Notes: a model not told the origin generated them from the letters alone. Numbered from the stretch's first letter, positions 26,746 through 37,005 are shown. The stretch: 64,000 nucleotides of DNA from Candidatus Bathyarchaeota archaeon (GCA_023488905.1 JAMDCQ010000015.1:24324-88323); one strand, 5' to 3'. Program-made: numbers and translations.

Positions 26746-27786
26746 ATGCCCTACAATGAACTAAGAAAAGATTACCTACTTAACCGCTGGGTAGTAATCG
26801 CCACCGAGCGCAGCCGCCGACCCACTGGCCTCGCTAAACCCCGCCCAGAAAACCCAAAAACCGCCAACTGCCCCCTCTGCGTCGGCAACGAACACATGAC
26901 CCCACCCGCGGTTCTGCTCCTCCAAAAGGTAAACGGCAAAATCAAACGCTCACAAGACCCCCAAAGTGGGGAGCGATCTAAAAATTGGCTTGTCCGCACC
27001 ATACCCAACCTGTACCCCGCATTCACTCCACCCCAAACCCCGCAGGATACGGCTCAAATTTTTAGCGCAGAGAATTTTGGCTACGCAATCGGTCACCACG
27101 AAGTTGTGGTAGAATCGCCAAACCACGATGAAGACCCAGCCGACGCCGAACTCTCCCAGCTGGAACTTCTCATAGACGCCTATATCGACCGCTACCGCAA
27201 ACTGAGCGTCAAATCCTATGTTAAGTACGTTTCAATCTTCCGAAACTATGGGTTAGAGGCAGGCGCGTCGCTTTCTCATGCACATAGCCAAGTCATCGCG
27301 ACACCCATGGTTCCCCCCACCATCCAAGAGGAGCTGGATGCCAGCAAAACATACCACCTAAAGCAGGGCAGATGCGCCTTCTGCGACATAATCGAGCGGG
27401 AAGCAAAGGGGCCTCGGCTGATTTTGGCGAACAGGGATTTCTTGGTTTTTGCGCCATACGCGAGCGTTAATCCGATGGAGTTCTGGATTGCCCCAAAAAA
27501 GCACGCCGCCAACTTCCTCGGCTTAACAAAGGCAAAACAGGCCGCCTTCGCAAAAACCCTCAAAGCCAGCCTGGGTGCACTCAAGTCCGTGGTAAACGAC
27601 CCACCCTACAACTATGGCTTTCACCTCTCGCATAATCCGCTTGACTGCGACTCGTACCACTGGCATCTTGAGGTTTACCCGAAGCTGGCGACTTGGGCGG
27701 GTTTTGAGAAGAACACAGGTGTCTACATTAACACTGTGCCGCCTGAAGCCGCCGCCGAAGCCCTAAGAAAAGCAATTGAAGCTTAG
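26746..27786 (+). CDS. galT: Galactose-1-phosphate uridylyltransferase-like protein
   Basis: 346 residues. The pattern ELRKDYLLNRWVVIATERSRRP, the zinc-like CPLCVGNE and CAFCDIIE, and SLSHAHSQVIATPMVP match the GalT/HIT superfamily. The second half ends in SYHWHLEVYPK, a histidine-triad-type site. It would exchange a sugar-1-phosphate with a nucleotide sugar; substrate preference is uncertain because the canonical bacterial HPH appears as HAH here. It is convergent with the debranching enzyme and overlaps it by four bases. Confidence 0.85.
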   Translation: MPYNELRKDYLLNRWVVIATERSRRPTGLAKPRPENPKTANCPLCVGNEHMTPPAVLLLQKVNGKIKRSQDPQSGERSKNWLVRTIPNLYPAFTPPQTPQDTAQIFSAENFGYAIGHHEVVVESPNHDEDPADAELSQLELLIDAYIDRYRKLSVKSYVKYVSIFRNYGLEAGASLSHAHSQVIATPMVPPTIQEELDASKTYHLKQGRCAFCDIIEREAKGPRLILANRDFLVFAPYASVNPMEFWIAPKKHAANFLGLTKAKQAAFAKTLKASLGALKSVVNDPPYNYGFHLSHNPLDCDSYHWHLEVYPKLATWAGFEKNTGVYINTVPPEAAAEALRKAIEA

Positions 27787-29840
27787 AATTTTTGGGGTTT
27801 AACTTCAAGCACGTCTTCTATGTAAGCCCTCAGCGGTTCCGCCACGCTCCACGCCTGCGAGATGCAACCTCGGGGCACGTTAGGCAGGTCACAGTCGTAG
27901 ATTTCATTGATTGTGCCCAGCCCGCTCTGTTGAACCCCGACGGTGAACAGAGGCAAAACCCAGTTGTCCAATGCGTTTTTACGGGCTTCCGCCGTGTAGT
28001 TGTTGGCTTTGAGGTATGCGGTGACGTATGGGCCCAGAAGCCATGGCCAAATCGTGCCGTTGTGATAGGCGGTGTCTCTGCTGCGTCTGTCTCCGATGCA
28101 TTTGCCTACAAACTTGGGGTCCTCCGGTGAAAGCGTACGCAGACCGAAGGGCGTGACGAGTTCGCTGTTTACGGCGTCTACGACTTGGCGGCTGGACTCT
28201 TGGTTGAGCATCGAATAATCCATTGAGACAGACAATATCTGGTTGGGGCGCATTGATGCGTCTATGCCTTTGGGTTCAAGCACATCGAAGAGGCAGCTCC
28301 GCTTGGGGTTCCAGAATTTCGCACTAAAACTCTTCCGAGTTAATTCAGCCATAGCAGCATACTTTTCGGATAGGTTTTCTTCGCTGAACTTGTCGGCGAG
28401 CAACTCCATGGTTCTAAGTGTATTATACCATAGCGCCTGTATTTCTACAGCTTTTCCCGTGCGGGGAGTGATTATTTCGCCGTCAACAAACGCATCCATC
28501 CAAGTAAGCCTTGGACCATGCAGCAACAACCCATCATCGTCGAGCCTGATGCCAAACATCGTGCCATGCTCATGGTTCTCAATTATTGACTGCAGGTTAG
28601 TCCATAATTCTGATTTAACCCAATCGAAGTCGCCTGTGTACTTCAGATACTGCAGAACCGCGTTAATGTACCAAAGCGTGCCGTCCACGGTGTTGTAGAC
28701 GGGTTCGCTTGTTTTGTCGGCGACGTAGTTAGGTATTATGCCGCCTTTGAGGTAATGCATGAAGGTTTGCAGGATGGCTTTGGCGTCTCGGAACCTGCCT
28801 GTAACCAGCAGAAGCCCCGGTAGCGCGATGAAGGTGTCTCTGCCCCACAGCTCAAACCAGTGATAGCCCGCTATAACCGATTTTTTGCCTTCTCGATCCT
28901 GCACCACAAAAGAATCAGCAGCGAGCAGCATCCAGTTTAGCCAGTCACTAACAGGCACAGTTGGGTGCAATCGATAGAAGCTGGATAACAAATCTTCTTT
29001 TGCCTTTAGCTCCAGATAAAGTAACGCGTCAACTTCTCTAAATGAATCCCCAGCCGAATCCAAATTTGCTTTTGCCTCGTTGGCTTCGCGACCTACTGCG
29101 CATGATACGGCAAACTTTTTCTCTTCACCCGCACCGATGTCTAATTCGAAGTACCCCGGCTGGAAGCAATCATCAAAATCCGCTTCCCCCCGCGACAACT
29201 CATCCCGATAATGCAGCCGATCCACCCAATTTAGACGCTCTACGAATTTGCCTTCGGTTATGCGGCACTGAAGTGTTGCATCTGGATGTGTGAAGGTGGT
29301 TTGGAAGGATGTGGTGGTGGTTTTTTGTTTGAAGTTGAGGGGGTTTCGGTGTCGGTCGACTACGTTGTGGTAGTATCTGGCGGTGAGCATGGGGTAGAGT
29401 CTGATTTTTGCTTCTGAATCGTCGTGGTTTGCGGCGTGGTATATGATGGCTGCGGTGTTGTGTAGTTTAGGTAGAAAAACAGTTTTCTGCAAGCTAACGT
29501 TGCCAGCATTGTATCGGTATGTTGGGTGGGGGTCAAGCAGGAACGTATCGATTTGTTTGTAGCCATCGGGGTAGATGGTTTTTTGAAACTCGTTGGATCC
29601 TAACCGAATAATGCTGCCGCCGACAAGGATGTCCTCGTCCATTTTGGCAAGGCAAACTGTACGTTCGCCGGGCGGATTGAGAGCGGCAACAAGCAACCCA
29701 TGATATTTCCTTGTGTTAATGCCCAGCACGCTAGATGAGGCGTAGCTGCCTAAGCCGTTGGTTATGAGCCACTCTTTTGCTATAACCTCGCCAAACAGTG
29801 CCAGAGCTTCTTTTGGGTAAGTTATAGCGGGCAGCTTCAT
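27783..29840 (-). CDS. Glycogen debranching enzyme (amylo-alpha-1,6-glucosidase type)
   Basis: 685 residues. The N-terminal domain has KEWLITNGLGSYASSSVLGINTRKYHGLLVAAL, typical of archaeal GDE. The C-terminal alpha/alpha barrel has YHWFELWGRDTFIALPGLL and DTAYHNGTIWPWLLGPYV, with the catalytic acids. It removes alpha-1,6 branches from glycogen, indicating storage polysaccharide turnover. The DUF89 gene ends one base upstream, so the two are cotranscribed. Confidence 0.94.
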   Translation of the reverse strand: MKLPAITYPKEALALFGEVIAKEWLITNGLGSYASSSVLGINTRKYHGLLVAALNPPGERTVCLAKMDEDILVGGSIIRLGSNEFQKTIYPDGYKQIDTFLLDPHPTYRYNAGNVSLQKTVFLPKLHNTAAIIYHAANHDDSEAKIRLYPMLTARYYHNVVDRHRNPLNFKQKTTTTSFQTTFTHPDATLQCRITEGKFVERLNWVDRLHYRDELSRGEADFDDCFQPGYFELDIGAGEEKKFAVSCAVGREANEAKANLDSAGDSFREVDALLYLELKAKEDLLSSFYRLHPTVPVSDWLNWMLLAADSFVVQDREGKKSVIAGYHWFELWGRDTFIALPGLLLVTGRFRDAKAILQTFMHYLKGGIIPNYVADKTSEPVYNTVDGTLWYINAVLQYLKYTGDFDWVKSELWTNLQSIIENHEHGTMFGIRLDDDGLLLHGPRLTWMDAFVDGEIITPRTGKAVEIQALWYNTLRTMELLADKFSEENLSEKYAAMAELTRKSFSAKFWNPKRSCLFDVLEPKGIDASMRPNQILSVSMDYSMLNQESSRQVVDAVNSELVTPFGLRTLSPEDPKFVGKCIGDRRSRDTAYHNGTIWPWLLGPYVTAYLKANNYTAEARKNALDNWVLPLFTVGVQQSGLGTINEIYDCDLPNVPRGCISQAWSVAEPLRAYIEDVLEVKPQKF

Positions 29841-29841
29841 G

Positions 29842-30723
29842 TTAGGGCATCAGCTTGGCTACGTTTTTGTCTCTGGGTACACAGAAATAATTCGCCACAG
29901 GCGTGCATTTAGTTCGGAACATAAGCAGATGGGGTTTGGTCAGTTTATATTCGGTTAAGGTTTCAGCATATCCCATGCCTTTTGCGAAGACCAGTTCCGC
30001 GGCTTCGTAGACTTTTAGGAATTCTGCAGAGACCTCTTTCTTCTGCAAGCCCACGGCATCTGCACCTGTGGTTATGACTTCGTCGGCGAGTTTGTCCATG
30101 TTGCTGATTTCCACGTCTTCCATGGTGGCGTCGTTGATTACGGGGCCGCCTTTGACCACATAGATAACTTTTAACCCCATGTTTTTAAGCTGCTCAACTA
30201 GAAGCGTGTCAAAAACGATTTCGCCAGCGTTATCCGCTAAATACAACACGCTCTGGGCTTTTTTTGATAATTCGTAGGCTGCATCGATGTCGTCGATGAC
30301 GAGGTCTTTACTGGCTTCACGCATAACGGTCGCTAAACTGTTCAGCGAAAACTTGTTTCCGGGGATATCAAACTCCATAATGTTGCCTACGATGGCGCAG
30401 AGGCAGGCTTTTTTAAAGCGTTCCTGCTGAGTGTATCCTGATTCAACTACCTTCTTCACACGGGGCAGCATTTTTAGCGCTTTTTGGTTGGCTAATTTCT
30501 TGTTGTACTTGTATGGGTCGTCGCAGCCTGTTAACTTGCGGATTATGCGGTCGCGTTTAGTTCCTATTTCAGCAGCGCATGAAGTAGGCTTGAACTCTTT
30601 GTTTAGGAGTTTAACAATTTCAGCTAAGCATCTAAACCGCAAGGCAGGGTTAGTGGTGGCTTGGTAGGTTTGGATTTGTGCCCGGCTGAGCAGGCATGCT
30701 TCGCATTCGGGTTCAACCTTCAA
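29842..30723 (-). CDS. DUF89 family metal-dependent phosphatase (damage-control type)
   Basis: 293 residues. CEACLLSRA at the N-terminus and the active-site block LYLADNAGEIVFDTLLVEQL, followed by VVKGGPVINDAT, define the DUF89/ARMT1-like family. Members hydrolyse damaged or over-accumulated phosphometabolites such as sugar phosphates. Position within the sugar operon (TIM upstream, debranching enzyme downstream) fits that role. ATG start at 30723. Confidence 0.88.
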   Translation of the reverse strand: MKVEPECEACLLSRAQIQTYQATTNPALRFRCLAEIVKLLNKEFKPTSCAAEIGTKRDRIIRKLTGCDDPYKYNKKLANQKALKMLPRVKKVVESGYTQQERFKKACLCAIVGNIMEFDIPGNKFSLNSLATVMREASKDLVIDDIDAAYELSKKAQSVLYLADNAGEIVFDTLLVEQLKNMGLKVIYVVKGGPVINDATMEDVEISNMDKLADEVITTGADAVGLQKKEVSAEFLKVYEAAELVFAKGMGYAETLTEYKLTKPHLLMFRTKCTPVANYFCVPRDKNVAKLMP

Positions 30724-30739
30724 GTGGAGTCACGCGAGG

Positions 30740-31471
<732 letters not shown>

Positions 31472-31500
31472 TTAAAACTAAAAGAACAGACATTTGAGGA

Positions 31501-33180
31501 CTACTGAACTGTGGCTTTCATTGGGAGAGCGGCTCGTTTGGCGGTTTCCTCAGTTAGCATCCCAATTAACTGCCCGTTTTTCACAATCGCTGCGCGCTTG
31601 AAACCCTTCTCAGCCATTATCTTCATCGCTGTCACCATGGACTCGTCACCCAGCAGAATAATCAGCGGAGTAAACTTGAGGTCTTTTGCGAGGGTCTTCT
31701 GCGGATTCTTGCGGGTATCTATGATTTCTCTTAGGACTTCGCGGTCGTTTATGACGCCGAGGGGTTTGTGGCGTTCAGTGATGAGCACAGCGTTCACGTT
31801 GTTTTGTAGCATCCGCTGCACGACCTGAGTGACGGTGTCGGTGCTTTCAACTTCGATGGTTGGCAGTTTTGTGCCGGCTTGGCTGCTGATTTCGGTGATG
31901 TCTATGCCGCGTTTCCAGATGTCGTTTAGCATTTCGCTTGTGCGTTCGATTTGGCTGGTGTCTGTTGAGTAGAAGGTGTCGGGTAAGTAGAAGGCGGACT
32001 CCGCGAATTCGTTTAGCGGGGGAGTTTTGAACATGAAGAGGTGTTTGTTGTCCACCAACATCATCGTTAGGTAGCTGATGGGGACATGCTTGATTTCGTA
32101 GTGTTTGGCAAGTTTCTGGGCGGGCTCCAAATTATCCAAATCAATTGACGCCATTAAGCGAATCTTGAGACCTTTCCTAAAAAAATTGATGAGGGGATCG
32201 TCTTCAGCGAGGCGATTAACGCTCTGCGAAGAGGCGATGATGACAACGTCTTTTTTGGCGGAGTCCAGCACTTTGGTTACTTTATTCCAAGCTTCCTCCG
32301 CGCCCTTAATCACCAAGGTTTCCCCGATTGGAATACCGCTTTTAAGCTCGTCGATGCGTCTTGAGGCGTCAACACCGCTCTGCCACATCTGCACAAAAAA
32401 CGCCTTCAAAACTGAAATGAACATTTTATCGTTAATCCACAGCCCTTCATCTTCCAAGTTGAGCACGGAGGCTTCGTTGCCAAAGGGCGCGTAGAGGATG
32501 GCTTCTTCCTCGTCTTTGATGAGGAAGCGTGGGAAGAATTTGGCGCCCATGTTGACGTGGCGGAGTTTTATGTTGAGTTCTTGGTTGTTTATGCTTCGGT
32601 CGAGGCGTTCAGCCACTTTGAGGTTCTCGTTGGACACGTTAGTTATGATTTGAACTTGCACGTTTCGGTCTTTAGATGGTTCCACTGCCGCATCAAAGAC
32701 GCCTGCGGTGTCTTCCTGAATCAGCCCCAGGGAAGTCGTTAAAACGATAATTTCAGATTTGGATTCCTCGATCATGTTGAGCATTTTTGAGTGAATCTTT
32801 TTCTTGCCTGTTATGATGGAGAATTTGGCGACGGGGTACTCGGATTCAGGGGCGCTTATTGATTGCCAGGCTGTTAAGAGGTTCTGTTTCTGATCGTTTA
32901 GGGTGACGACCTCGTTCTTTTTGGCGGTTATAAAGTTATCAACTAAGGCAGAGAACGGAACGATCGTGAAGCGTGTGGGGCGCTCCAAGGTTGCTTCTAT
33001 GAAGCCTTTTTCTTGGAGTTTTTTGAATGTGCGGTAAGCCTGCACGCGTTCCATCTTTAGGCGTTTGGCGACGAAGCTGGTGGATTGCACGCCGCTCTTG
33101 GCGAGAAACATGTACACTTGAATCTCTCGCTTTGACAAACCCAGAATCTGTAGAAAGCGGGTTACGTCTTTTTCACTCAT
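31501..33180 (-). CDS. TrmB-type regulator fused to a CBS pair
   Basis: About 559 residues. Residues 1-75 are a TrmB winged helix (FLQILGLSKREIQVYMFLAKSGVQSTSFVAKRLKMERVQAYRTFKKLQEKGF). Two PLD-like sensor halves follow (about 110-260 and 285-420). The C-terminal 130 residues are a CBS pair (TVTQVVQRMLQNNVNAVLITERHKPLGVINDREVLREI, MVTAMKIMAEKGFKRAAIVKNGQLIGMLTEE). Known: TrmB proteins sense sugars and control sugar genes; CBS pairs bind adenosyl ligands. Inference: it regulates the adjacent carbohydrate operon in response to energy state. Confidence 0.88.
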   Translation of the reverse strand: MSEKDVTRFLQILGLSKREIQVYMFLAKSGVQSTSFVAKRLKMERVQAYRTFKKLQEKGFIEATLERPTRFTIVPFSALVDNFITAKKNEVVTLNDQKQNLLTAWQSISAPESEYPVAKFSIITGKKKIHSKMLNMIEESKSEIIVLTTSLGLIQEDTAGVFDAAVEPSKDRNVQVQIITNVSNENLKVAERLDRSINNQELNIKLRHVNMGAKFFPRFLIKDEEEAILYAPFGNEASVLNLEDEGLWINDKMFISVLKAFFVQMWQSGVDASRRIDELKSGIPIGETLVIKGAEEAWNKVTKVLDSAKKDVVIIASSQSVNRLAEDDPLINFFRKGLKIRLMASIDLDNLEPAQKLAKHYEIKHVPISYLTMMLVDNKHLFMFKTPPLNEFAESAFYLPDTFYSTDTSQIERTSEMLNDIWKRGIDITEISSQAGTKLPTIEVESTDTVTQVVQRMLQNNVNAVLITERHKPLGVINDREVLREIIDTRKNPQKTLAKDLKFTPLIILLGDESMVTAMKIMAEKGFKRAAIVKNGQLIGMLTEETAKRAALPMKATVQ

Positions 33181-33284
33181 CAATTAACCGCCGTGCAAAA
33201 CACCGCATAAACAATTGTAAAGTAGGTTGAAGCACCTAATAAATTGTATCTTTTTTGACACAACAAAACACAATAATTATGGAT

Positions 33285-33950
33285 TTAAACAAGCGTCCGC
33301 TGCTTGCTTCCATGCTCAGCCTTAGCGCGCCGGGCAGGCTCCCAAGATTTCCGCACACAACTCGGATAACAACCCCCATTCTCACACAGCAACCGCTTGA
33401 GGAACCCCATGGTTTCGTCGTCGGTTAAGTAGCCGCTGCCGAAGTCGCCGTACGTGACCTTGAGGGCGTTGATTTCTCTGTCCCGCTCTACCTTAGCTAT
33501 GATTGATGCGGCTGAAACCACTGGGTATGTGCGGTCTGCTTTATGCTTTGAAATGATTGTTGTTTGGGTTGTGAGGCACTCTTTGATGTGCTCGCCGAAG
33601 CGTTCCTGCCGCACGTCGGCGGCGTCCACGTAGGCTTCGTCTGGGTGAAGTTCATGGATGATTTTTGCCATGGTCTGAGCTTCGAGGCGGTTGAGTTTGT
33701 AGAGTGTGCGTTTGCTGCGGACGGCTTTGTCGATGATGTAGGGGGGGACTTTTATGGTGTGGTAGCTTTGGACGAGTTTTAAAATTTCTGGGTAGAGCGC
33801 TTCGCGTTTCTTAGGTGTGAGCAGTTTTGAGTCTTTGACGCCTAACCCTGCGAGTTGGGGCAGCTTTTCTGATTGTACACAGACACCCGCAACCACAAGT
33901 GGCCCAATTACGCATCCGCGTCCCGCTTCATCTACCCCCGCAACCAGCAT
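33285..33950 (-). CDS. rnhB: Ribonuclease HII
   Basis: 221 residues. The RNase HII motifs are clear: VAGVDEAGRGCVIGPLVVAGV (DEAGRG), GVKDSKLLTPKKRE, AYVDAADV and VVSAASIIAKVERD. It cleaves the RNA strand of RNA-DNA hybrids and removes ribonucleotides from DNA. The start is ATG at 33950. Confidence 0.96.
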   Translation of the reverse strand: MLVAGVDEAGRGCVIGPLVVAGVCVQSEKLPQLAGLGVKDSKLLTPKKREALYPEILKLVQSYHTIKVPPYIIDKAVRSKRTLYKLNRLEAQTMAKIIHELHPDEAYVDAADVRQERFGEHIKECLTTQTTIISKHKADRTYPVVSAASIIAKVERDREINALKVTYGDFGSGYLTDDETMGFLKRLLCENGGCYPSCVRKSWEPARRAKAEHGSKQRTLV

Positions 33951-34013
33951 AAGATGTTTCCTCTGTGAGATTGCATCGATTTCTAGTGTATAATGCTTTT
34001 CTAAAAAGGTAGG

Positions 34014-34568
34014 TTAGACTGGTAAGTGCATCTCGCCCACCGAGTAATGCACGATTTCGCCTCGACGGTTCATAACTGCCAAAACCAACTCTTTCTTTTG
34101 ACTCTGACACTTCTGCAACGCAGCCGCCAAGTCGCTAATGGGTAAAGGTTTGCCTTCCTGCGTCACCAAAATCAGATACGGCGCTGTATCCTTGCCGTAT
34201 GCCCCGCGCTCATAGATACGGAAGTCGATGCCTGCGCCGAAGCCTTCGCGCACCACGTACCCGCGGCTTCGCAGGTCACGGTAAACAAGGTAGTTTACCC
34301 AAGCGTTCTCGTTTTGCGCTTCGTAACAGTGGAGTACCGCCTGAAAATCCATATTTGCGCCATCTACATTTTGGACTTCCAGCATGCCCTTGTCTTGCAG
34401 GTAGAGTGACTCAAAAAACGCCAACGTGAAAACCTTGCCCTCAACTGTGCCGTATCCGCGGTTGGTAAGCTGGTCGATGCTGCTCTGCTCAGAGACGACT
34501 ACGCCCTCCTCTGCGATGGTGCCTGTGGTTCGGAATTCTACCAGTGCTGCTTTTTTTGGTTCACTCAT
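34014..34568 (-). CDS. tRNA-splicing endonuclease-like subunit (probable structural subunit)
   Basis: The ATG at 34568 (MSEPKKAALVEF) gives 184 residues; the upstream ORF extension is unlike protein. The architecture matches EndA (NYLVYRDLRSRGYVVREGFGAGIDFRIYERGAYG). At the catalytic His position the motif reads DTAPYLILV instead of HAPY, while a Tyr and a Lys (KKELVLAV) appear to remain. It is therefore likely the non-catalytic partner of the enzyme at 16571, giving a heteromeric splicing endonuclease. mtnA lies upstream, 26 bases away. Confidence 0.82.
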   Translation of the reverse strand: MSEPKKAALVEFRTTGTIAEEGVVVSEQSSIDQLTNRGYGTVEGKVFTLAFFESLYLQDKGMLEVQNVDGANMDFQAVLHCYEAQNENAWVNYLVYRDLRSRGYVVREGFGAGIDFRIYERGAYGKDTAPYLILVTQEGKPLPISDLAAALQKCQSQKKELVLAVMNRRGEIVHYSVGEMHLPV

Positions 34569-34593
34569 AATTATCCGCTTCGCAGGGGGTATG

Positions 34594-35616
34594 TTATAGT
34601 TTTCCTTTCTTAAAGGCGGGAAAGTCTTTGCTGTAGTATACTTTTGTTTCGCAGATAATCGCAGTAACATACTTCAGCGGCGTGGCGTCAAAAGCGGGGT
34701 TGTAGACGGCGACTCCATCTGGGGCGGTTTGCTGGCAACCCACATGGGTGACTTCTTCGGGTTTGCGTTCCTCTATGGTTACATCTGCGGCTTTGCATGA
34801 TAAATCAAAAGTGGATTTGGGCGCGGCGACGTAGAAGGGTATCTTGTGTTCATGAGCTAGGACCGCTACGCCGTAGGTGCCGATTTTGTTGAAAACCGCG
34901 TCCTGCACGATGCGGTCAGCGCCCACAATGACTTTGTCCACTAAGCCCTTGCTCATGACATGCGCAGCCATGTTGTCGGTAATTAGGGTGACGGGTATGC
35001 CATCGCGTTTCAACTCGTAAGCCGTTAACCTTGCACCCTGCAGAAGAGGCCGAGTTTCGTCAGCGATAACCTTGATTTTCTTGCCCCCCTCCCACGCAGC
35101 CCGTATGACTCCGAGGGCGGTGCCGTATTCGACAGTTGCAAGTTCACCCGCGTTGCAGTGGGTCAAAATCGTGTCGCCGTCTTCGATGAGGACTGAGCCG
35201 TTTTTGCCAATCGCGCGGTTCTGGGCGGCGTCTTCGTCGGCGATTTTCTGGGCTTCCTCAATAACTGCGGCTTTGAGCTCTTCTACGCCACCCGAGAAAG
35301 TTTTCGCCTTGCCCAATACGCGGTCAACGCCCCAAAACAAGTTAACTGCGGTGGGTCTCTGAGCCTTAATGAGCGCACCTGCCGTCTCGAGTTCTGCGAG
35401 TAATTGCTTTGTGGTTTTAGCTTTGGATCTGTAAGCGGCAATCGCAACACCAAACCCCGCTGCTGCACCCAAAAGCGGAGCACCTCGAACGCGGAGCGTT
35501 TTTATGGCTTCTGCCATTTGCTCGACGGTTTTGATTTCTAAGGTGGCTTCTTGTAGGGGAAGCTTGGTTTGGTCAGGAGTGATAACTGTACCGTTCTGCC
35601 ACTTAATCATTCGCAT
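34594..35616 (-). CDS. mtnA: S-methyl-5-thioribose-1-phosphate isomerase family protein (MtnA-like)
   Basis: 340 residues from the ATG at 35616, which follows GAGGAA. TLRVRGAPLLGAAAGFGV, the catalytic Cys in ILTHCNAGELATVEYG, VIADETRPLLQGARLTAYEL and the catalytic Asp in VIVGADRI identify the MtnA branch of the eIF2B-like family. It would act in methionine salvage, or on ribose-1-phosphate-type substrates in archaea. No other salvage genes are adjacent. It overlaps neither neighbour but is packed within the GfcR-MtnA-EndA run. Confidence 0.88.
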   Translation of the reverse strand: MRMIKWQNGTVITPDQTKLPLQEATLEIKTVEQMAEAIKTLRVRGAPLLGAAAGFGVAIAAYRSKAKTTKQLLAELETAGALIKAQRPTAVNLFWGVDRVLGKAKTFSGGVEELKAAVIEEAQKIADEDAAQNRAIGKNGSVLIEDGDTILTHCNAGELATVEYGTALGVIRAAWEGGKKIKVIADETRPLLQGARLTAYELKRDGIPVTLITDNMAAHVMSKGLVDKVIVGADRIVQDAVFNKIGTYGVAVLAHEHKIPFYVAAPKSTFDLSCKAADVTIEERKPEEVTHVGCQQTAPDGVAVYNPAFDATPLKYVTAIICETKVYYSKDFPAFKKGKL

Positions 35617-35638
35617 GTATAGTTCCTCTTTTGGCGGT

Positions 35639-36388
35639 TTAGCTACGATCAAAAGGAGACTTGAGATGGGTAACGACTTCGACAGGAGAGTCTTCGCCTG
35701 ACTTTAGACGCTTCTTCCATTCCTCGCCCACCGCGATAAGCGAGAATATTCCTGAGACTTCGGCTTTGGATTTCTTCACCAAATTCACCAGCGCCTCCTG
35801 CGTCTCGCCGCTCTTAATCATATCATCCACCACAAGCACGCTGTCACGTTTCTTGATGGATTCCTTGGGAATATAGAGCGTCACTGTTACGCCGCTGTCG
35901 CGTCCCAAAATGTATGTTTCTTCAAGAAAAGCTTTGACCCCGACTTCCTTGTTGCGTTTCGCCACGATGAGGTTTACGCCGAGTGCGTTTGCAACCATAG
36001 TGGCTAAGGGGATGCCGTCGGTTGCTGCTGTTAAGATTTTTGTAACACGTTTACCCGCGAAATTGGCTAGGGCGTGGTTTGCGGCTTGTTGGAGTATATT
36101 GTAGTCTCCGACGATTTCGGTGTTGTCAAAGTAGCCGATGTCGTCGAATTTGATTCTACTGCGCAGTTCCGCTTCAAGCCCGACGAGTTTAGTGAGGACA
36201 CGCCAAAGTTGTTTAGCGCGGGTGGTGTTGGGCAACACGTGACCTTTGGCGTAGCGACTCAGCACTGTAACGGGTAAGCCTGTTTTGGAGGCTAACTCGC
36301 GGTAAGTGATGTTTCGCTTGTATTTTGCTGTGCGTAAAAGCTCGATTGTCATTAATCGAAGTTTTAGGTCTTCTGCGTGAGTGCTCAA
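35639..36388 (-). CDS. HTH-phosphoribosyltransferase regulator (GfcR/PyrE-like)
   Basis: 249 residues. Residues 20-65 are a helix-turn-helix (NITYRELASKTGLPVTVLSRYAKGHVLP). The rest is a PRTase fold with KILTAATDGIPLATMVANALG and the PRPP loop VLVVDDMIKSGETQEALV. In haloarchaea the same architecture (GfcR) controls sugar catabolism, with the PRTase acting as ligand sensor. Here its downstream gene is mtnA, 22 bases away, so it may sense phosphoribosyl metabolites. Confidence 0.85.
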   Translation of the reverse strand: MSTHAEDLKLRLMTIELLRTAKYKRNITYRELASKTGLPVTVLSRYAKGHVLPNTTRAKQLWRVLTKLVGLEAELRSRIKFDDIGYFDNTEIVGDYNILQQAANHALANFAGKRVTKILTAATDGIPLATMVANALGVNLIVAKRNKEVGVKAFLEETYILGRDSGVTVTLYIPKESIKKRDSVLVVDDMIKSGETQEALVNLVKKSKAEVSGIFSLIAVGEEWKKRLKSGEDSPVEVVTHLKSPFDRS

Positions 36389-36523
36389 CTTCCCTTTACC
36401 CCAATTTACACATATACGTCAATTAATATAATGATACCTACTAGTGCAGGTTGGAGATTTATAACTTTCCGTTAAAAAATCGAGGCAATAAAATGAAACC
36501 TGAAAAAGAAGCAGATTTCAGGT

Positions 36524-36889
36524 TTAGTATTTAGTGAAGTAGATTACGCCGTTTTCTTTGAAACCACGCAACAACTCACAGTGACGCAGAACCGCGAACT
36601 CCCGCTCCAAAGCCTCAGGCGAAAGGCCAAGCGCCTTCATGGTTTCTTCGCGGCTGATGCGCCCTTTCTGCACGACGAGGTCATAGATTTTCTTCTGCAC
36701 CCCGCTCAACCCGTCTGTGCCTGTTTGCCCAAGCTGTTTACGCACCATCAAAGTGGAGGAGACCGCGGTGGGGTCGCAGGTTTTGGGAGGATTCATCAAA
36801 TCAAAGCAGCAATCTTCACAAAGGGATTTGCCTTGATAGGTGTTAACTTCGTTTTCAGCTAGTTCTAAGCCGCAACGTTCACACTTCAT
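36524..36889 (-). CDS. Zinc-knuckle/winged-helix protein
   Basis: 121 residues from the ATG at 36889. MKCERCGLELAENEVNTYQGKSLCEDCCFDLM is a treble-clef or zinc-ribbon start. The second half is a winged helix (LSGVQKKIYDLVVQKGRISREETMKALGLSPEALEREFAVLRHCELLRGF). A likely DNA-binding regulator with an unknown target. Start choice is by the conserved CxxC following directly. Confidence 0.75.
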   Translation of the reverse strand: MKCERCGLELAENEVNTYQGKSLCEDCCFDLMNPPKTCDPTAVSSTLMVRKQLGQTGTDGLSGVQKKIYDLVVQKGRISREETMKALGLSPEALEREFAVLRHCELLRGFKENGVIYFTKY

Positions 36890-37005
36890 ACTATTTGCCT
36901 CAAACGTCATACTGGCGACACAGTTTATTTCTCTTTCGCAGACGCGTAGAAAATATAGGTTTTTTAAATGGAAAAGAGACTGCTATAACAAACGGGGATA
37001 TTGGG

